The notes beneath the pieces were generated by a model. It did not search any database, was not told where the DNA came from, and saw only the letters and a program-made list of their open reading frames with translations. The translations under genes and the position numbers were made by a program. Shown in pieces: positions 33,586 through 43,577 of a stretch of 64,000 nucleotides of DNA (position 1 is its first letter; every line of letters begins with the position of its first letter). Source of the DNA: Nitzschia sp. pyKryTriq1 (taxonomy: Eukaryota; Bacillariophyta; Bacillariophyceae; Bacillariales; Bacillariaceae). The stretch is taken from positions 2,108,001 to 2,172,000 of the forward strand of contig OY101115.1 of assembly GCA_956465555.1 (NCBI GenBank), given 5' to 3'.

Positions 33586-34432
33586 CCTACAGCTGTTGCT
33601 ACAGTACAAGTACATAGTGAGTCGTGAAACGTATTTTTCGGTGTCAAATAATATCAAATTATGCGCCGGGGACCATGGGATGTTTTGGGCTGAACGACCT
33701 CATTCCAATTCACTCATCGTGAGGAAAGGAAAAGGAGAAGCATATCATCCAACCACCTCCGTCTACTACGGTAGGGCAAGGAGGGAAGAATCTTCCCCAT
33801 TGCATTTGAAATGCAACACATCGGATCATAAAATTCCGGCATGCATTTTCGTCGTTGCCGTCTCTCTACTACTGATCAGTAGGAACTCTTCGCTGTTTCA
33901 AGAGACAAGATAGCAATCCTCCGAATGCACCGGAGGCGCCAAAACCCAAAACAGTGTTTGTTTCATGTTCCCAGGACGCTTGAGTATGGATAGAGACAGT
34001 TTTTGGTACCGGTACCAATTGTAGTTCAAAAAATTTGTGTAGATGGAACTTTTCGTTTGAGTGAGTCGTGCTTTTGGGGCATCCCATGGTTTAGTCGTAT
34101 GAGTCGGTTATCCTTCAGCCGCCGCCGCGCCCTCACGTTTCAACGATGCCGCGCCATAAAAGTAAACACTTTCTCACGTAGCTTTTAGTACCATTTTGCA
34201 CGTGAACGTACTAATGTGCCATGGTCGCGTTGATGGACGGTGGCCGGAGCTGTTTCTTTTTTCAAGAAAGCGCTGACCATCATGGACCATGGTGAAGCAT
34301 CACTCTGTTCACCTCGCTCTTGAGAAAAGCCCCATTACACCGCCACCAATATTAATATTGAACTCAGAGTGCCAACTCTAGAAGACTAACTAACTACGCA
34401 ACGACTTGAGATATCAGCTAGTCTACGCAAAA
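33586..34432. other. Divergent intergenic region, 0.85 kb
   Basis: No supportable gene. One GTAC palindrome (GGTACCGGTACC type) is at about 34003-34018. A CCATGGT/ACCATGG inverted pair occurs at 34218-34292. Likely shared promoter of the membrane protein and SKA1 genes. Confidence 0.35.
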
Positions 34433-35545
34433 ATGACAACTATATCATCAACCAAGACTGCCGAAGCACAACAAACGAATGATTTGGTGCATCTGTTTTC
34501 CACCACTTTGCACTCTTTGGCTGCCGATGCCGCAGCGGTTCGCCAAGCCACAAGTCTCGCCCATTGCCTCGGTGTCAAGGATGGAGGAGGAAAAGAAGTA
34601 GTCGATGACGACAGACGACGACGAAACTTTCAAGACGGTTTGTGGGATTTGGAGGAACTCGTGTCGGGTTTGGAAGAAAAGGTGACGGCCCTGAGGCAAA
34701 TTGTCAGCGAGGAAAAGCGAGCCGTGACCAAGTTTGAAACAACGCTACAGCAGGAAGCCGAGGAGCAAGCCGCGCTCATGAGTCAAATTGTTCAAGCCTT
34801 GGAAGAACATGAACAGCAGCAGCAGCAGCAACAACAGGCATCCAAACCACATCACGCTTCGTTACCTCCGTTTGATGAAGAGGAGGAGGACGAAGAAAAT
34901 CGCAGTACTGCTAGTTCGACTTCATCCAAACGATCTTCTTCCCGAGGCGGTTCTCGGCGAGATTCTGTGGATCCTCGTCGCCGATCCTCGGGCCGTGATG
35001 GCGACGAATTGGAGAATCAGGATCCAGCATCGAGTAGTACTATTATTTCGTTGCCTCGAATCACACATGAAGAATTGGAGGACTACAAATCCAAAAATGT
35101 CATGGGCCCTCGCATGCTGACTTCCCTCATGGACTTGAACGAAGCCCTCGAAGAGATTGAGCAAGAGTGCCAGCGTCAGCGAAATGCCACTCTGGTACTG
35201 CAACGCAAACAGCAGCAACAACTTCAGTATGGCATATCTTCCTCGGGCGCCTTGCAACGTCGTTACGAGTATTTGCAGCGACGACAGCAGGCGAATAACA
35301 GTTCCAGCAGTACGTCCGCTGCTGCTGCTGCTGACATCATCAATATCAATAGCAGTCTGGACGAAAGTGGGGACGACAATCATACGATTGTTTCCATCAC
35401 AGAGCAAGATCTTCGAGAGAAGTGTGCCTTCTTTCGACATGGTGAGAGTACGGCTCGATCTACTTTGTTGGTCCTTTGTAGCCTGAAGCGACTGAAGCAA
35501 GTCCCCAACAAGAACCGAAATGTCACGTATCATCTGCTTGTCTAG
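34433..35545 (+). CDS. SKA1: SKA1-like kinetochore microtubule-binding protein
   Basis: 370 aa, single exon. The C-terminal part resembles the SKA1 microtubule-binding winged helix: ITHEELEDYKSKNVMGPRMLT, SLMDLNEALEEIEQEC, then IVSITEQDLREKCAFF and STLLVLCSLKRLKQVPNK ending NVTYHLL, corresponding to the SKA1 pattern 'ITxxEF...Y.K.RLT...N..I..IN' and '...IKEF...LL..LR..RRL.......RYVI'. The N-terminal ~120 residues form a coiled coil (LWDLEELVSGLEEKVTALRQ), expected for assembly with SKA2/SKA3. Between them lies a long Gln run, an acidic patch and an Arg/Ser-rich stretch (RSSSRGGSRRDS). The ATG at 34433 is the first; upstream only a TTG. SKA couples kinetochores to spindle microtubules. Based on remembered family pattern. 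Confidence 0.78.
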   Translation: MTTISSTKTAEAQQTNDLVHLFSTTLHSLAADAAAVRQATSLAHCLGVKDGGGKEVVDDDRRRRNFQDGLWDLEELVSGLEEKVTALRQIVSEEKRAVTKFETTLQQEAEEQAALMSQIVQALEEHEQQQQQQQQASKPHHASLPPFDEEEEDEENRSTASSTSSKRSSSRGGSRRDSVDPRRRSSGRDGDELENQDPASSSTIISLPRITHEELEDYKSKNVMGPRMLTSLMDLNEALEEIEQECQRQRNATLVLQRKQQQQLQYGISSSGALQRRYEYLQRRQQANNSSSSTSAAAAADIININSSLDESGDDNHTIVSITEQDLREKCAFFRHGESTARSTLLVLCSLKRLKQVPNKNRNVTYHLLV

Positions 35546-35844
35546 AGAGAGCCGAGAGAGTAGACTGACTTCTGTAGTCGAAGGCTCTACCTGATTTCGC
35601 GCAGACAGACAGTACAGTACTTTCGTATGAGTACTGTACTTGTACTTGCACAATACGAGTATTTGCAATTCGGACTATAATACATTTATCTTCTCCCAAG
35701 TGCAGAAACACATCTTTACACTACAGTAGCAGTAATGTAGTCGATGATTGGACTCCTCCTCGCCATTTTCCTTTTCAAAATTGACTGACTGTATCATAGC
35801 CTGCAGTATCATCATCATCGTCGAGACTACCGTACACGTATGTA

Positions 35845-36645
35845 CTATGAAAATTTGACAGAATAAAAACCCACGGATGCATATTCATGCTGCAGATGCT
35901 CCTCCATGTCCGTCCCCCCCGCCATGAACATGATTTCGGCCATTTGGTTGGTGAGACACACGACTCGGATATTTTGAACATCCTTGGGCGAAGGCAATGA
36001 AAAGTTTTGCCATCCTGTTTTGTTTTCGACCGTCCAAACAGGAGAAATGACGTCCCAGGTTGTTATTGTCCTCGCCGTCGCCGTTCCGTCATCGGCAGTA
36101 GACCAACTCGTAGCCATTTTCTTTTCTTCCAAACGGAGCAATCGAACACTCAAAGGTCCCATCGGAAGTGGTGGTATTTTGATGGAGAATTGTTCTAGGC
36201 GACAGACTCGTCGTCCTCCTCTATCCGATGATGGGGAGCACAACTGAAATTCGATATGCTCTCTGCCAGTTCCACTGGGCATGCTTCCCGACCGACTGAT
36301 CCACCAGGTCGATTCACTCTCGTCCAAGGCGGCACTGATCGGGTGCTGTTGGGAGGAAGAACTGGCGCGAATCGCTTCAACATTGGACATGCAAACGGGT
36401 CGGACAGTGAAAAAGCTAGAAATCTTGTGAATAATCTCGGGTGGTAATAATGATGCGGAATTATGCTGCTGCTGGTGGTGGTTGTCTTCTTCCTGTCGTA
36501 CTGGTACTCCTCCTCCTCGACAGACAGGAAGTCGTTGGACCAACCAGAACAGTTCGAGATAAGAACAATTCATTTCTGTGACCACGAGAGGTTCATCTTG
36601 ATTATTGTTCGTTGCTGCTTCCGAGTGAGAGTTACGCCGTTTCAT
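35845..36645 (-). CDS. F-box-like protein with discoidin-like C-terminal domain
   Basis: 266 aa from the ATG at 36645 (MKRRNSHSEAA). Residues ~55-70 (SLLPPEIIHKISSFFTV) resemble an F-box core, the site that would bind SKP1. The rest resembles the beta-sandwich domain of plant F-box proteins of the At4g00755 group: ESTWWISRSGSMPSGTGREH, IEFQL, RLEQFSIKIPPLPMGPLSVR, WTVENKTGWQNFSLP, VQNIRVVCLTNQMAEIMF, ASVGFYSVKF. This suggests substrate recognition in an SCF-type ubiquitin ligase. The open frame continues to 36771 without an ATG, so a 5' exon is possible. Converges on SKA1, 299 bp apart. Confidence 0.68.
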   Translation of the reverse strand: MKRRNSHSEAATNNNQDEPLVVTEMNCSYLELFWLVQRLPVCRGGGVPVRQEEDNHHQQQHNSASLLPPEIIHKISSFFTVRPVCMSNVEAIRASSSSQQHPISAALDESESTWWISRSGSMPSGTGREHIEFQLCSPSSDRGGRRVCRLEQFSIKIPPLPMGPLSVRLLRLEEKKMATSWSTADDGTATARTITTWDVISPVWTVENKTGWQNFSLPSPKDVQNIRVVCLTNQMAEIMFMAGGTDMEEHLQHEYASVGFYSVKFS

Positions 36646-37247
36646 CTTGAAGCTGTATGAATAGGGGAAAATGAGATCGGGTCGATTGTCGATCCACTGC
36701 ACAAACAAGATGTTGTGACGATGAGGAGGACGATGAGGAATGAGGATCGTCTTCTTGCTTCTTGCTGACACGGGCCGTGAGCCAGCAAAGAAGAAAAAAA
36801 GGCAGGACGAGGAGTTGTTGATGTACAGTAGTTGTTAATAGTTGGTTCAAAGTTCGCCATCTAGCCATCGTGGCGAAAAATACTGTAGCAAGAAGGTGTT
36901 CGTGAGTGTACGTGAAAGTTCGTGTATATCGAACACCACTGACTCGGATCGTCCGTTGTCGCAGGCGGACCATTGTCGCCTCTCTCGCCGCACTCCGCCG
37001 CCGGCGTGTACCGATACTGTATTACCCGGTAATAAAGAACAGACCCGCGGAAGAAGAAGTTGAAATCAGAAGGAATCAGAATGATGGAAGAAGAGGATGA
37101 GAGAGAAGAGACACAACAACATCAACAAAAGCACTAAAAGAGCAAAGAATATAGGACCACTTCTATTGGAGCACAGTGTACTGGAAGATGTTCCTTTCCA
37201 AGGTACTATAGGGGCTCGTTCCTTATAATATAAATAAACTGGAAAAA
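36646..37247. promoter_or_regulatory. Divergent intergenic region, 0.6 kb
   Basis: Presumed shared promoter of the F-box-like and dsRBD genes. No gene; a minus-strand open frame at 36632-36973 has no recognisable features. An ATTATAATATAA tract ends ~20 bp before the dsRBD start codon. Confidence 0.35.
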
Positions 37248-40200
37248 ATGAATGATGAAGGTGGCGCGAGAAGCGTAGTTTCGGATGAGGAAAAAGTACA
37301 CGTAGCTGCTGGTGATGAGCAGGGTCCACGAGAACCAGGTCGCGCCCGTCCCGACAGTGGGAGCAACCCACAACCGCAGCAGCAGCAGCAACACCAGCAG
37401 CAGCAACAGAACCAGCAGCAAATTTATTCAGATCCTCGACAACCGGAAAATCAACCTCTGGAGGAGGGTGGTCCTCAAGCAGCTCATCCCATAGGAGGAT
37501 CGCCACACCATCCTCAGTTTCACAATCCACATCCACCACCACCACCACCATCCGTTCACCACCAGCCACCTGCTGGTCAGCACATGTTACAATTCTATGA
37601 AGCACAAATGCGAGATCACGCCGCGGCGTATGCTTCCGCAGCCGCTGGAGCGGCATGGGCAGCGGCTCAAATTGCTGCCGACATGGCCCACGCCAGCACT
37701 GCGACGACTTCGCCGCCGAGTGGACCCGTTCTGAATGCAATTAATAATCCTCACATCCCGAGGGCCCTTCCGGTTCCACCACCTCAAATGTTCCCCCCCA
37801 TGATGGGTAGCCATGTTCCAGTTCCAGTTCCGTATGGACCACGAATGCATCATCCTCCGCTGCCTCCACACCACTTTATGGATCCCAGTATGGGTGGTGG
37901 TATGCAACCAGGATATCCGACGAATAATAGTAATGATATGGACCCCAATCATCATCACCAGCATTATGCTGGGCCGCCCATGATGGATGGAATGATGATC
38001 TATCCGGCATCCTCTTATCATCCTCCGGATGAGGGCGGAGAGTTTGCCTCCGACAGCTACGGACATCGCCGACGAAAGCGACAGCAGCGTATGCCACCCA
38101 GTTATCAGCAACAGCCGCAACAAACCGGTGGAGAGAAACGTGGTCGTCGACGAAGATTCCGCCCCGATGGATCCAGCGATAATGGAAGTGACTCCAATTC
38201 ACAACAACAACAGCAACAATACCCCCATCAAGGTAACAGCAGCAATGGCAACAACGACAATTCGAAGCGAAAAGCTCGTATCCGCAAGGTTATGGCCTCT
38301 TCGAATAGCAGCGATGGCGGCAGTGGTAGTGGTGCACCCACCTATTTCAACAAGAAGAAAAAAGCAAGACAACCCAGTGATGATAGTCTGTTGGGGAAAA
38401 CGGGTGTCAGTGCGTTGTATGAGTGGTGTGGTAAACGTCGGACGACACCGACTTTCACATTGCATCATTCCAACCTTCTTGGATTGGAACCTGGTGCTAC
38501 CTCAAGCAACGTAGATGTTGAATTATCACCATCGACGGTAGTGGATGAGGAAAAACGTCCCCGGGTATTGGTCGAGGACTTTGATATCGCCGTAAGCATC
38601 GACGGTATGGAGTGGGGTAGAGGTAGGGGACGAACCAAAACGGCTGCGAAACAAGAAGCTGCTCGACGAGCGCTTCAGGCCTTGCTCCCTGGGATTGCCT
38701 TTGATGAAGCCAGCGGCATTCTAGTCCGACTACCTTCAACTACTTCCTCTGGCGGTGGATCGACTCGTGGCCCGAATTTAACTACAACAGAGCCACCACA
38801 ACCGCATGCCGCACCATGGAAAGCCTCGGCATCCTTGGAGGACCTAGCACCGAATCTGGCAAAACGCCTTGCGATTGGTCATACGGAAGACGAGGAGCTA
38901 CAGCGCCACCCCAAAAATGATGGTGTCGTCCCTGTAGCCGATCGAAATAATGAGCATTCCAAAAAGCGACCTTCCAAGTGGCATGGTGTATACCCTTGTG
39001 CATCGACCACAACGTCGGAAGAAGAAGACGAGAATGCCTACTACGCCTCCAGAGGAGCTTCGGTATGCAGTGCCTTGTTGCATGCGATGGTTCAGATTGA
39101 TGAGCGTATCCCAGAAGCACCCAACTACACGTACGAGATTTCTCCTGTTTCCGCTGGAGCGGAAAACGAGGACGATCGCGAAGAATGCCCGTCCATGCTC
39201 AAACGAAAGGCCGACACTGGCGATTCTTCATCAGGCTCAAATGCAATAATCCGTATACCTGTGCACCGGGGTCCATTTACTTGTAAAGCCAGTATGCGTC
39301 TGAAAAGAACGCCCACGGAAGACGAGAAACAGCCTGCGAAGGCATACGATTTGCTGCAAGCTATCGGTATTGGTGGATCAAAGCGAGAAGCCCGACATAC
39401 GGCATCCGCGAAGCTTTTGGCGTTACTCTTTCCAGAGTGCGAAGGTATGGTGCAAGTCAAGGAGACTGCCGAAGCTGTGAGGGAACAATATGCTGCGAGC
39501 AAAGCGCTTAAGCAGCAGTCCAAACGGGAGCGTGCATTTATGAGCAAGGCTCATTGCTGGGACCAATCACCTGATCACTCCACAAACATGGCTTTTGCTT
39601 TTGGTTCACCTTCTCGCAGTCCGAAAGTGCCCGCTGCGGTGGAGAAGCATTTACTTCGTGGCCTTGGATCTACCGGGCAAGTGTCTCCAGATGATGAGTC
39701 AGCTAGTACTGCGCGCCAGCTGAGTCGCCAAAAGCAACTGGATGATAGCATTACTGCAACCCTGCAGAAGTTGAACGAGCATGACGACGAGGGTCGGTCA
39801 CTTCCAGATGAGCCTACGGTAGATGATGTCGTTGGACGTACGGTACTGCGACGTGCTGGCGCAGAAGATTTGCATTGGATTTCCATGTTGCTGGACGAAG
39901 TAAAGTCCCCTATAAGTCCAATCTCCGTCTTGGGTCAATTGCCGCCAGCCAAATATCAAGAGGAAGAATCTAGTGAAGTTGCATCGGCTGCCATGAGGAT
40001 GTGGTCATCCTCCACAATCGTACTGCTGCTCTGTCGCGCTATAGCACCCTACGATGATCCACCTCTGGGCTGCGCTGTCTTGACTCTGGGATTTTCCATG
40101 GAAAAGGGAAGATCACTGCGCGTAGCACAGATTGGAAGCAAGCCTCACTTGCCAAGAGAAAGATTTCTTGAATGCCTTCAAGCCTTTGCGAACTGTATGC

Positions 40201-40535
40201 AATGTTCACTCGAAACAGAAGGTCCTGCCATATCACAAGGCAAACCCGGAGCAATGATCACAATTCGTCGAAATGACTTCAAGAGTATCTTGAAGTCTCA
40301 TTTCTCCGCCTCGGATATTATTGATCAAATGACCGCACCTTGGTTTCTCTCAAAATCCCCTAAAGTATTCAGACAGCGCTCACGCGAGGAGTCTCTTGTG
40401 GCTGCTCCCGCGCCCCTCCAGTCTGTCCAAGAGGAAAGTGAAGGAGTCGAAGAGAGTGGAGCCGAGTCGGGTCCGGAAAAACGTGTGGCCAAGAAAGACC
40501 AAGACAAACCGAGCAAAAGGTCTCGTGTTCAATAG
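37248..40535 (+). CDS. Two-dsRBD RNA-binding protein with GNAT-like C-terminus
   Basis: 1095 aa, single exon. Residues 1-380 are disordered: Gln, Pro/His, Asn/Ser repeats and a basic RRRKRQQR segment. Residues ~383-482 form a complete double-stranded RNA binding domain: VSALYEWCGKRRTTPTFTL, FDIAVSIDGMEWGRGRGRTK and TAAKQEAARRALQALL with the A-rich C-terminal helix. Residues ~601-731 look like a second dsRBD (ALLHAMVQIDERIPEAPNYT, GPFTCKASMRL, GIGGSKREARHTASAKLLAL) with an insert. A charged helix follows (ALKQQSKRERAFM). Residues ~868-990 (RRAGAEDLHWISMLL, LGCAVLTLGF, LRVAQIGSKPHLPRERFLEC) have a GNAT acyltransferase-like order, but the usual acetyl-CoA Q/RxxGxG loop is not evident. The dsRBD pattern recalls DGCR8/NF90-type proteins; a role in dsRNA or small-RNA handling is inference. 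Confidence 0.82.
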   Translation: MNDEGGARSVVSDEEKVHVAAGDEQGPREPGRARPDSGSNPQPQQQQQHQQQQQNQQQIYSDPRQPENQPLEEGGPQAAHPIGGSPHHPQFHNPHPPPPPPSVHHQPPAGQHMLQFYEAQMRDHAAAYASAAAGAAWAAAQIAADMAHASTATTSPPSGPVLNAINNPHIPRALPVPPPQMFPPMMGSHVPVPVPYGPRMHHPPLPPHHFMDPSMGGGMQPGYPTNNSNDMDPNHHHQHYAGPPMMDGMMIYPASSYHPPDEGGEFASDSYGHRRRKRQQRMPPSYQQQPQQTGGEKRGRRRRFRPDGSSDNGSDSNSQQQQQQYPHQGNSSNGNNDNSKRKARIRKVMASSNSSDGGSGSGAPTYFNKKKKARQPSDDSLLGKTGVSALYEWCGKRRTTPTFTLHHSNLLGLEPGATSSNVDVELSPSTVVDEEKRPRVLVEDFDIAVSIDGMEWGRGRGRTKTAAKQEAARRALQALLPGIAFDEASGILVRLPSTTSSGGGSTRGPNLTTTEPPQPHAAPWKASASLEDLAPNLAKRLAIGHTEDEELQRHPKNDGVVPVADRNNEHSKKRPSKWHGVYPCASTTTSEEEDENAYYASRGASVCSALLHAMVQIDERIPEAPNYTYEISPVSAGAENEDDREECPSMLKRKADTGDSSSGSNAIIRIPVHRGPFTCKASMRLKRTPTEDEKQPAKAYDLLQAIGIGGSKREARHTASAKLLALLFPECEGMVQVKETAEAVREQYAASKALKQQSKRERAFMSKAHCWDQSPDHSTNMAFAFGSPSRSPKVPAAVEKHLLRGLGSTGQVSPDDESASTARQLSRQKQLDDSITATLQKLNEHDDEGRSLPDEPTVDDVVGRTVLRRAGAEDLHWISMLLDEVKSPISPISVLGQLPPAKYQEEESSEVASAAMRMWSSSTIVLLLCRAIAPYDDPPLGCAVLTLGFSMEKGRSLRVAQIGSKPHLPRERFLECLQAFANCMQCSLETEGPAISQGKPGAMITIRRNDFKSILKSHFSASDIIDQMTAPWFLSKSPKVFRQRSREESLVAAPAPLQSVQEESEGVEESGAESGPEKRVAKKDQDKPSKRSRVQ

Positions 40536-40657
40536 AGAATGTCAAAGTTTCAGCTTTCCACTCGAAGCAAACCGTATGAGTAGAAGTAGTGAAAATAGGA
40601 GTAACAGGCATATAGAGGCAATTAGTCTGAAAAGAAAAGCTTTATCATTTATCACTA

Positions 40658-41827
40658 CTAGGAAATGTGAAGCTCTTTGGGAAAGGTCAAACCCGCCTGG
40701 CGAAACAACGCTTGTGCCACTTTGTGCTTTACTGTATTCAAGGCACCCCGCAGCAGCAAAGTATTGTATTCCTCTTCTGATAAATCTCCCGAGCGTAATG
40801 GGCCCTTTCCAACCTCTTCCCCGCTCGCAGCACTCAAGTGGGCACAGGTAATAGCTGTTGCAACACTCAAATTGAAAGATTCCGCCATACCCACCATCGG
40901 TAAGTAAAACGATTCGTCTGCCATTGACTTCACCTCGTCAGAGATTCCATACTGCTCATTGCCCATGACGATGCAAACTTTTTTACCAGATGCATCCCAA
41001 TCAATGTCCCGAATATCCTTTGATTCTGGATTCACATCAGTACAAGCAATATGGTAGCCCTGATCTTTCAAATGTTGTAATGCATGTCGAGTACTCAGAT
41101 GATTCTTCAGAGTCAACCACTTGGCAGATCCCATGGCCGTTCGCATCCCTCGCTTCTGTGTCAGTGCTGCTTTGCCTTGGTATTTACCTGATTGAATCAC
41201 CACATCGACATGTTGAATTCCAAAAGAATCTAGCGTCCTCAAACACGCCCAAACATTGCTTGGATTGGAAGGATTTTCAAACAAAAATCTGGATTGTTGA
41301 GTTCGTTTCGATACTACTTCTTGAATCCGACTCCATCGTTCGGGCTTGACGTAGGGCAATAAGACCTGAGTGGCTTCTTCGACCAGCGTCGGATCGAGAT
41401 TCTCCCAGAGTTGGTGCTGCTTTTCGAATTTTTGTTGCAAAGCGACATCTTCTTCGGCCTCTCGATCTTCGATATCTTCCCACTTTTCGGTATTTGATGC
41501 GATATGCAATGCATTGTCGTCGAACCGCTGGTCCCACTTTGGAGAGGCCCCAAATTCAAAGGTTTCCCATTCTAAGGTTGTGGACGTGGTGTCGTCTTCC
41601 AGCAATTTCGCGTTTTCTCGTTTGCGAGCACGAGCACTTTTTCGGGGAGCAGCACCATGCAATTCAGTGGTTGTAGAAGTCGATCTTGTCGTCATGAATG
41701 AGGAACGCGATGTTATACAGGCTGCTCGCTGAAAGGCAGGATACATTCGGTGTCTCGCCGAAAAGGAGCGCACACGGCACAAGTGAAAGAAAATCATGAC
41801 GACAAAACTTGTGGCCTTGCCGATCAT
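40658..41827 (-). CDS. TrmH/SPOUT-family RNA 2'-O-methyltransferase, organelle-targeted
   Basis: 389 aa, single exon. SPOUT class methyltransferase of the TrmH group, which methylates ribose 2'-OH in tRNA or rRNA using S-adenosylmethionine. The three family motifs are present: SNVWACLRTLDSFGIQHVDV (motif 1), VCIVMGNEQYGISDEV (motif 2) and LPMVGMAESFNLSVATAI (motif 3, forming the knot). An N-terminal hydrophobic stretch (TSFVVMIFFHLCRVRSF) followed by a basic, Ser/Thr-rich region suggests import, perhaps to the plastid via a signal peptide (the VRSF-SAR segment could be a degenerate cleavage motif), otherwise to mitochondria. A conserved extra N-terminal domain (residues ~60-160) is charged and helical. 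Converges on the dsRBD gene 122 bp away. Confidence 0.88.
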   Translation of the reverse strand: MIGKATSFVVMIFFHLCRVRSFSARHRMYPAFQRAACITSRSSFMTTRSTSTTTELHGAAPRKSARARKRENAKLLEDDTTSTTLEWETFEFGASPKWDQRFDDNALHIASNTEKWEDIEDREAEEDVALQQKFEKQHQLWENLDPTLVEEATQVLLPYVKPERWSRIQEVVSKRTQQSRFLFENPSNPSNVWACLRTLDSFGIQHVDVVIQSGKYQGKAALTQKRGMRTAMGSAKWLTLKNHLSTRHALQHLKDQGYHIACTDVNPESKDIRDIDWDASGKKVCIVMGNEQYGISDEVKSMADESFYLPMVGMAESFNLSVATAITCAHLSAASGEEVGKGPLRSGDLSEEEYNTLLLRGALNTVKHKVAQALFRQAGLTFPKELHIS

Positions 41828-42246
41828 GTTCGGTTCAAGAAGTCGACGACGAAAATCTCAAATTTCTTTTATTTTGATGGAATCTTCAAGATCCGATGAA
41901 CAAGAACAACGAATGGCCTCTTATAGAGTATCGTGGCGATAGTAAATAGATACCAGTAGTGGAAAGGAGAAAGAACAAAAAGTGAAAATTGTTTGATGGG
42001 TGATGTTGGATGATGATGGATGATGCTTGTGACGAAATAGTAGATGTCCGTACAGACCTTACGGTTGACGTACGGACGCTATCGGTCATTTGGTCATAAC
42101 CATCACTTTCTCAACTGACGCACGCTCTTCAAGAACAGACAACAACAGGATCGCAACATGTCCATCAAGATGATATTATAATTCATACTTTCTCCCTATT
42201 GCTACTATTGTTGTAGTGAGATAGTTTGCCCAGAGTATAGATTCAA

Positions 42247-42334
42247 CATCTATATTCTCACACACTTCCTCTGCGCCTACACAATGGCCGCATCTATATT
42301 CTCACACGCTTCCTCTGCGCCTACACAATGGCCG
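42247..42334 (+). repeat. 44-bp tandem duplication
   Basis: Copies 42247-42290 and 42291-42334 differ at one base, so the duplication is recent. It lies just 5' of the Copia gag remnant and includes its apparent start region. Confidence 0.9.
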
Positions 42335-42865
42335 CCCAACAAAATGTTGCATTCGCCCTCAACCCTGCTGCGGCAGTGGCGGGGCTTATTGATTGGCAAT
42401 CTTCTATCGGGTCGTCAATCCAGAAATATGCAACCAAGCCACTTATCAGTGACGGGTCATTCCTGGGACAAAGCAACGAATTATTAACATTCCTGCTTCT
42501 GTTCGAAATGAGAGGGCGCCAGTACGGCTGGTTTGACAGTAATGGAGATCCAGCCATGGGCCTGATCAGAGAGACACCAGGTAACCCCGAATCCGAAGTG
42601 TACAACATTGTTGAGAATTATGGTTCTCTCTCGCTTCAATTTTCAAGAGGTAAGGGCTCATGAAGAAGCCTACCTATTCCTACCTGTACGAGGAGCACAG
42701 GACAACCAACTGGCACTTATATGCCTCAAGAACTCGATTGATATTGAGTTAATGAAGAAGTGTCTCCTAAGACAAGCGGAATGGAAAGTGGAGGATCCCT
42801 TAAATCCGGGATTCTACGAGTACTCAGCAATGCTACTGCTGATGATCATCTTGACTGTCTTCTGA
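42328..42865 (+). mobile_element. Ty1/Copia gag remnant (diatom CoDi-like)
   Basis: Fossil. The translated sequence has the pattern of diatom Copia Gag: a start with VAFALNPAAAVAGLIDWQSS, then a LLTFLLLFEMRGRQYGW segment and an ENYGSLSLQ / RAHEEAYL region. Only part of gag remains; no pol, primer-binding site or LTR was recognised beside it. It is broken (at least one break) and incomplete, so not functional. Age cannot be fixed without an LTR pair. Confidence 0.55.
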
Positions 42866-43577
42866 AAGGTGAATGAAAGTGGATATTGAGGAATCATCCG
42901 TTTCGGCCGGTATCACAGCGAGGAGTGTGTCTCCCACATGCTCCAGTCCCGCCTCTCGTAGATGCTTGGTGAGGTGTGGGTACCTTGATTGAAGGTCTTT
43001 GCTTAGGGGGATTTTGTGTCCATAGCGGCTGAATAACGCAAGGGCACAACCCAGGAGCCACCTCAGGGAATCCAGGGATGTTTTTAACAAAGCGATCCAC
43101 TAGCTCGTCGCGTAGTAGGGTTGCTGGTGTAGAACCCTGCTGTCTGATTATCTGCCCTTCGCTGTTGCGGCATGCTTGCTCGACCACATCTCCTGCTTGG
43201 AAGCCTGGGCAGTTGGTGGGGTTGTACTTTTACAGTAGGCTCAGAACCTCAATTTTTGTGGGGGTGGGCACTTTTTTACCCCTCTATTGATATCCCCCTT
43301 CCGTCCGGCCCCTTTTCCTCCGCCTGCTCAACGCATCGCGCATCTCATCGCAACAAAACACACGAAACACACGTCGAACAACTGTAAGCAGGAGCGTTGC
43401 AGCGAGGCAGAATGCAGACACACACGAATCACGAATCAATTGGAATTCAATTCTATCGAACTGTCTCTCTTTCATTATATTTCTTTCCACCCTCCTCCTG
43501 CTTCCTTCCTCGCTTGTTGATGTAAGAACGAGAAAAGAGGTCAATTTAGTAGAGAGACTTGACTACACTAGACTGCC

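Larger units (their letters stand above)
41828..43577. other. Divergent intergenic region with Copia remnant
   Basis: 1.75 kb. It contains a 44-bp tandem duplication and a Copia gag remnant (listed separately) at 42247-42865. From 42870 to 43190 the minus strand keeps protein-like stretches in more than one frame that I cannot assign. The remainder (41830-42240 and 43290-43577) looks like ordinary promoter/5' UTR sequence; ATGATGGATG-type repetition is at 42001-42030. Confidence 0.45.
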
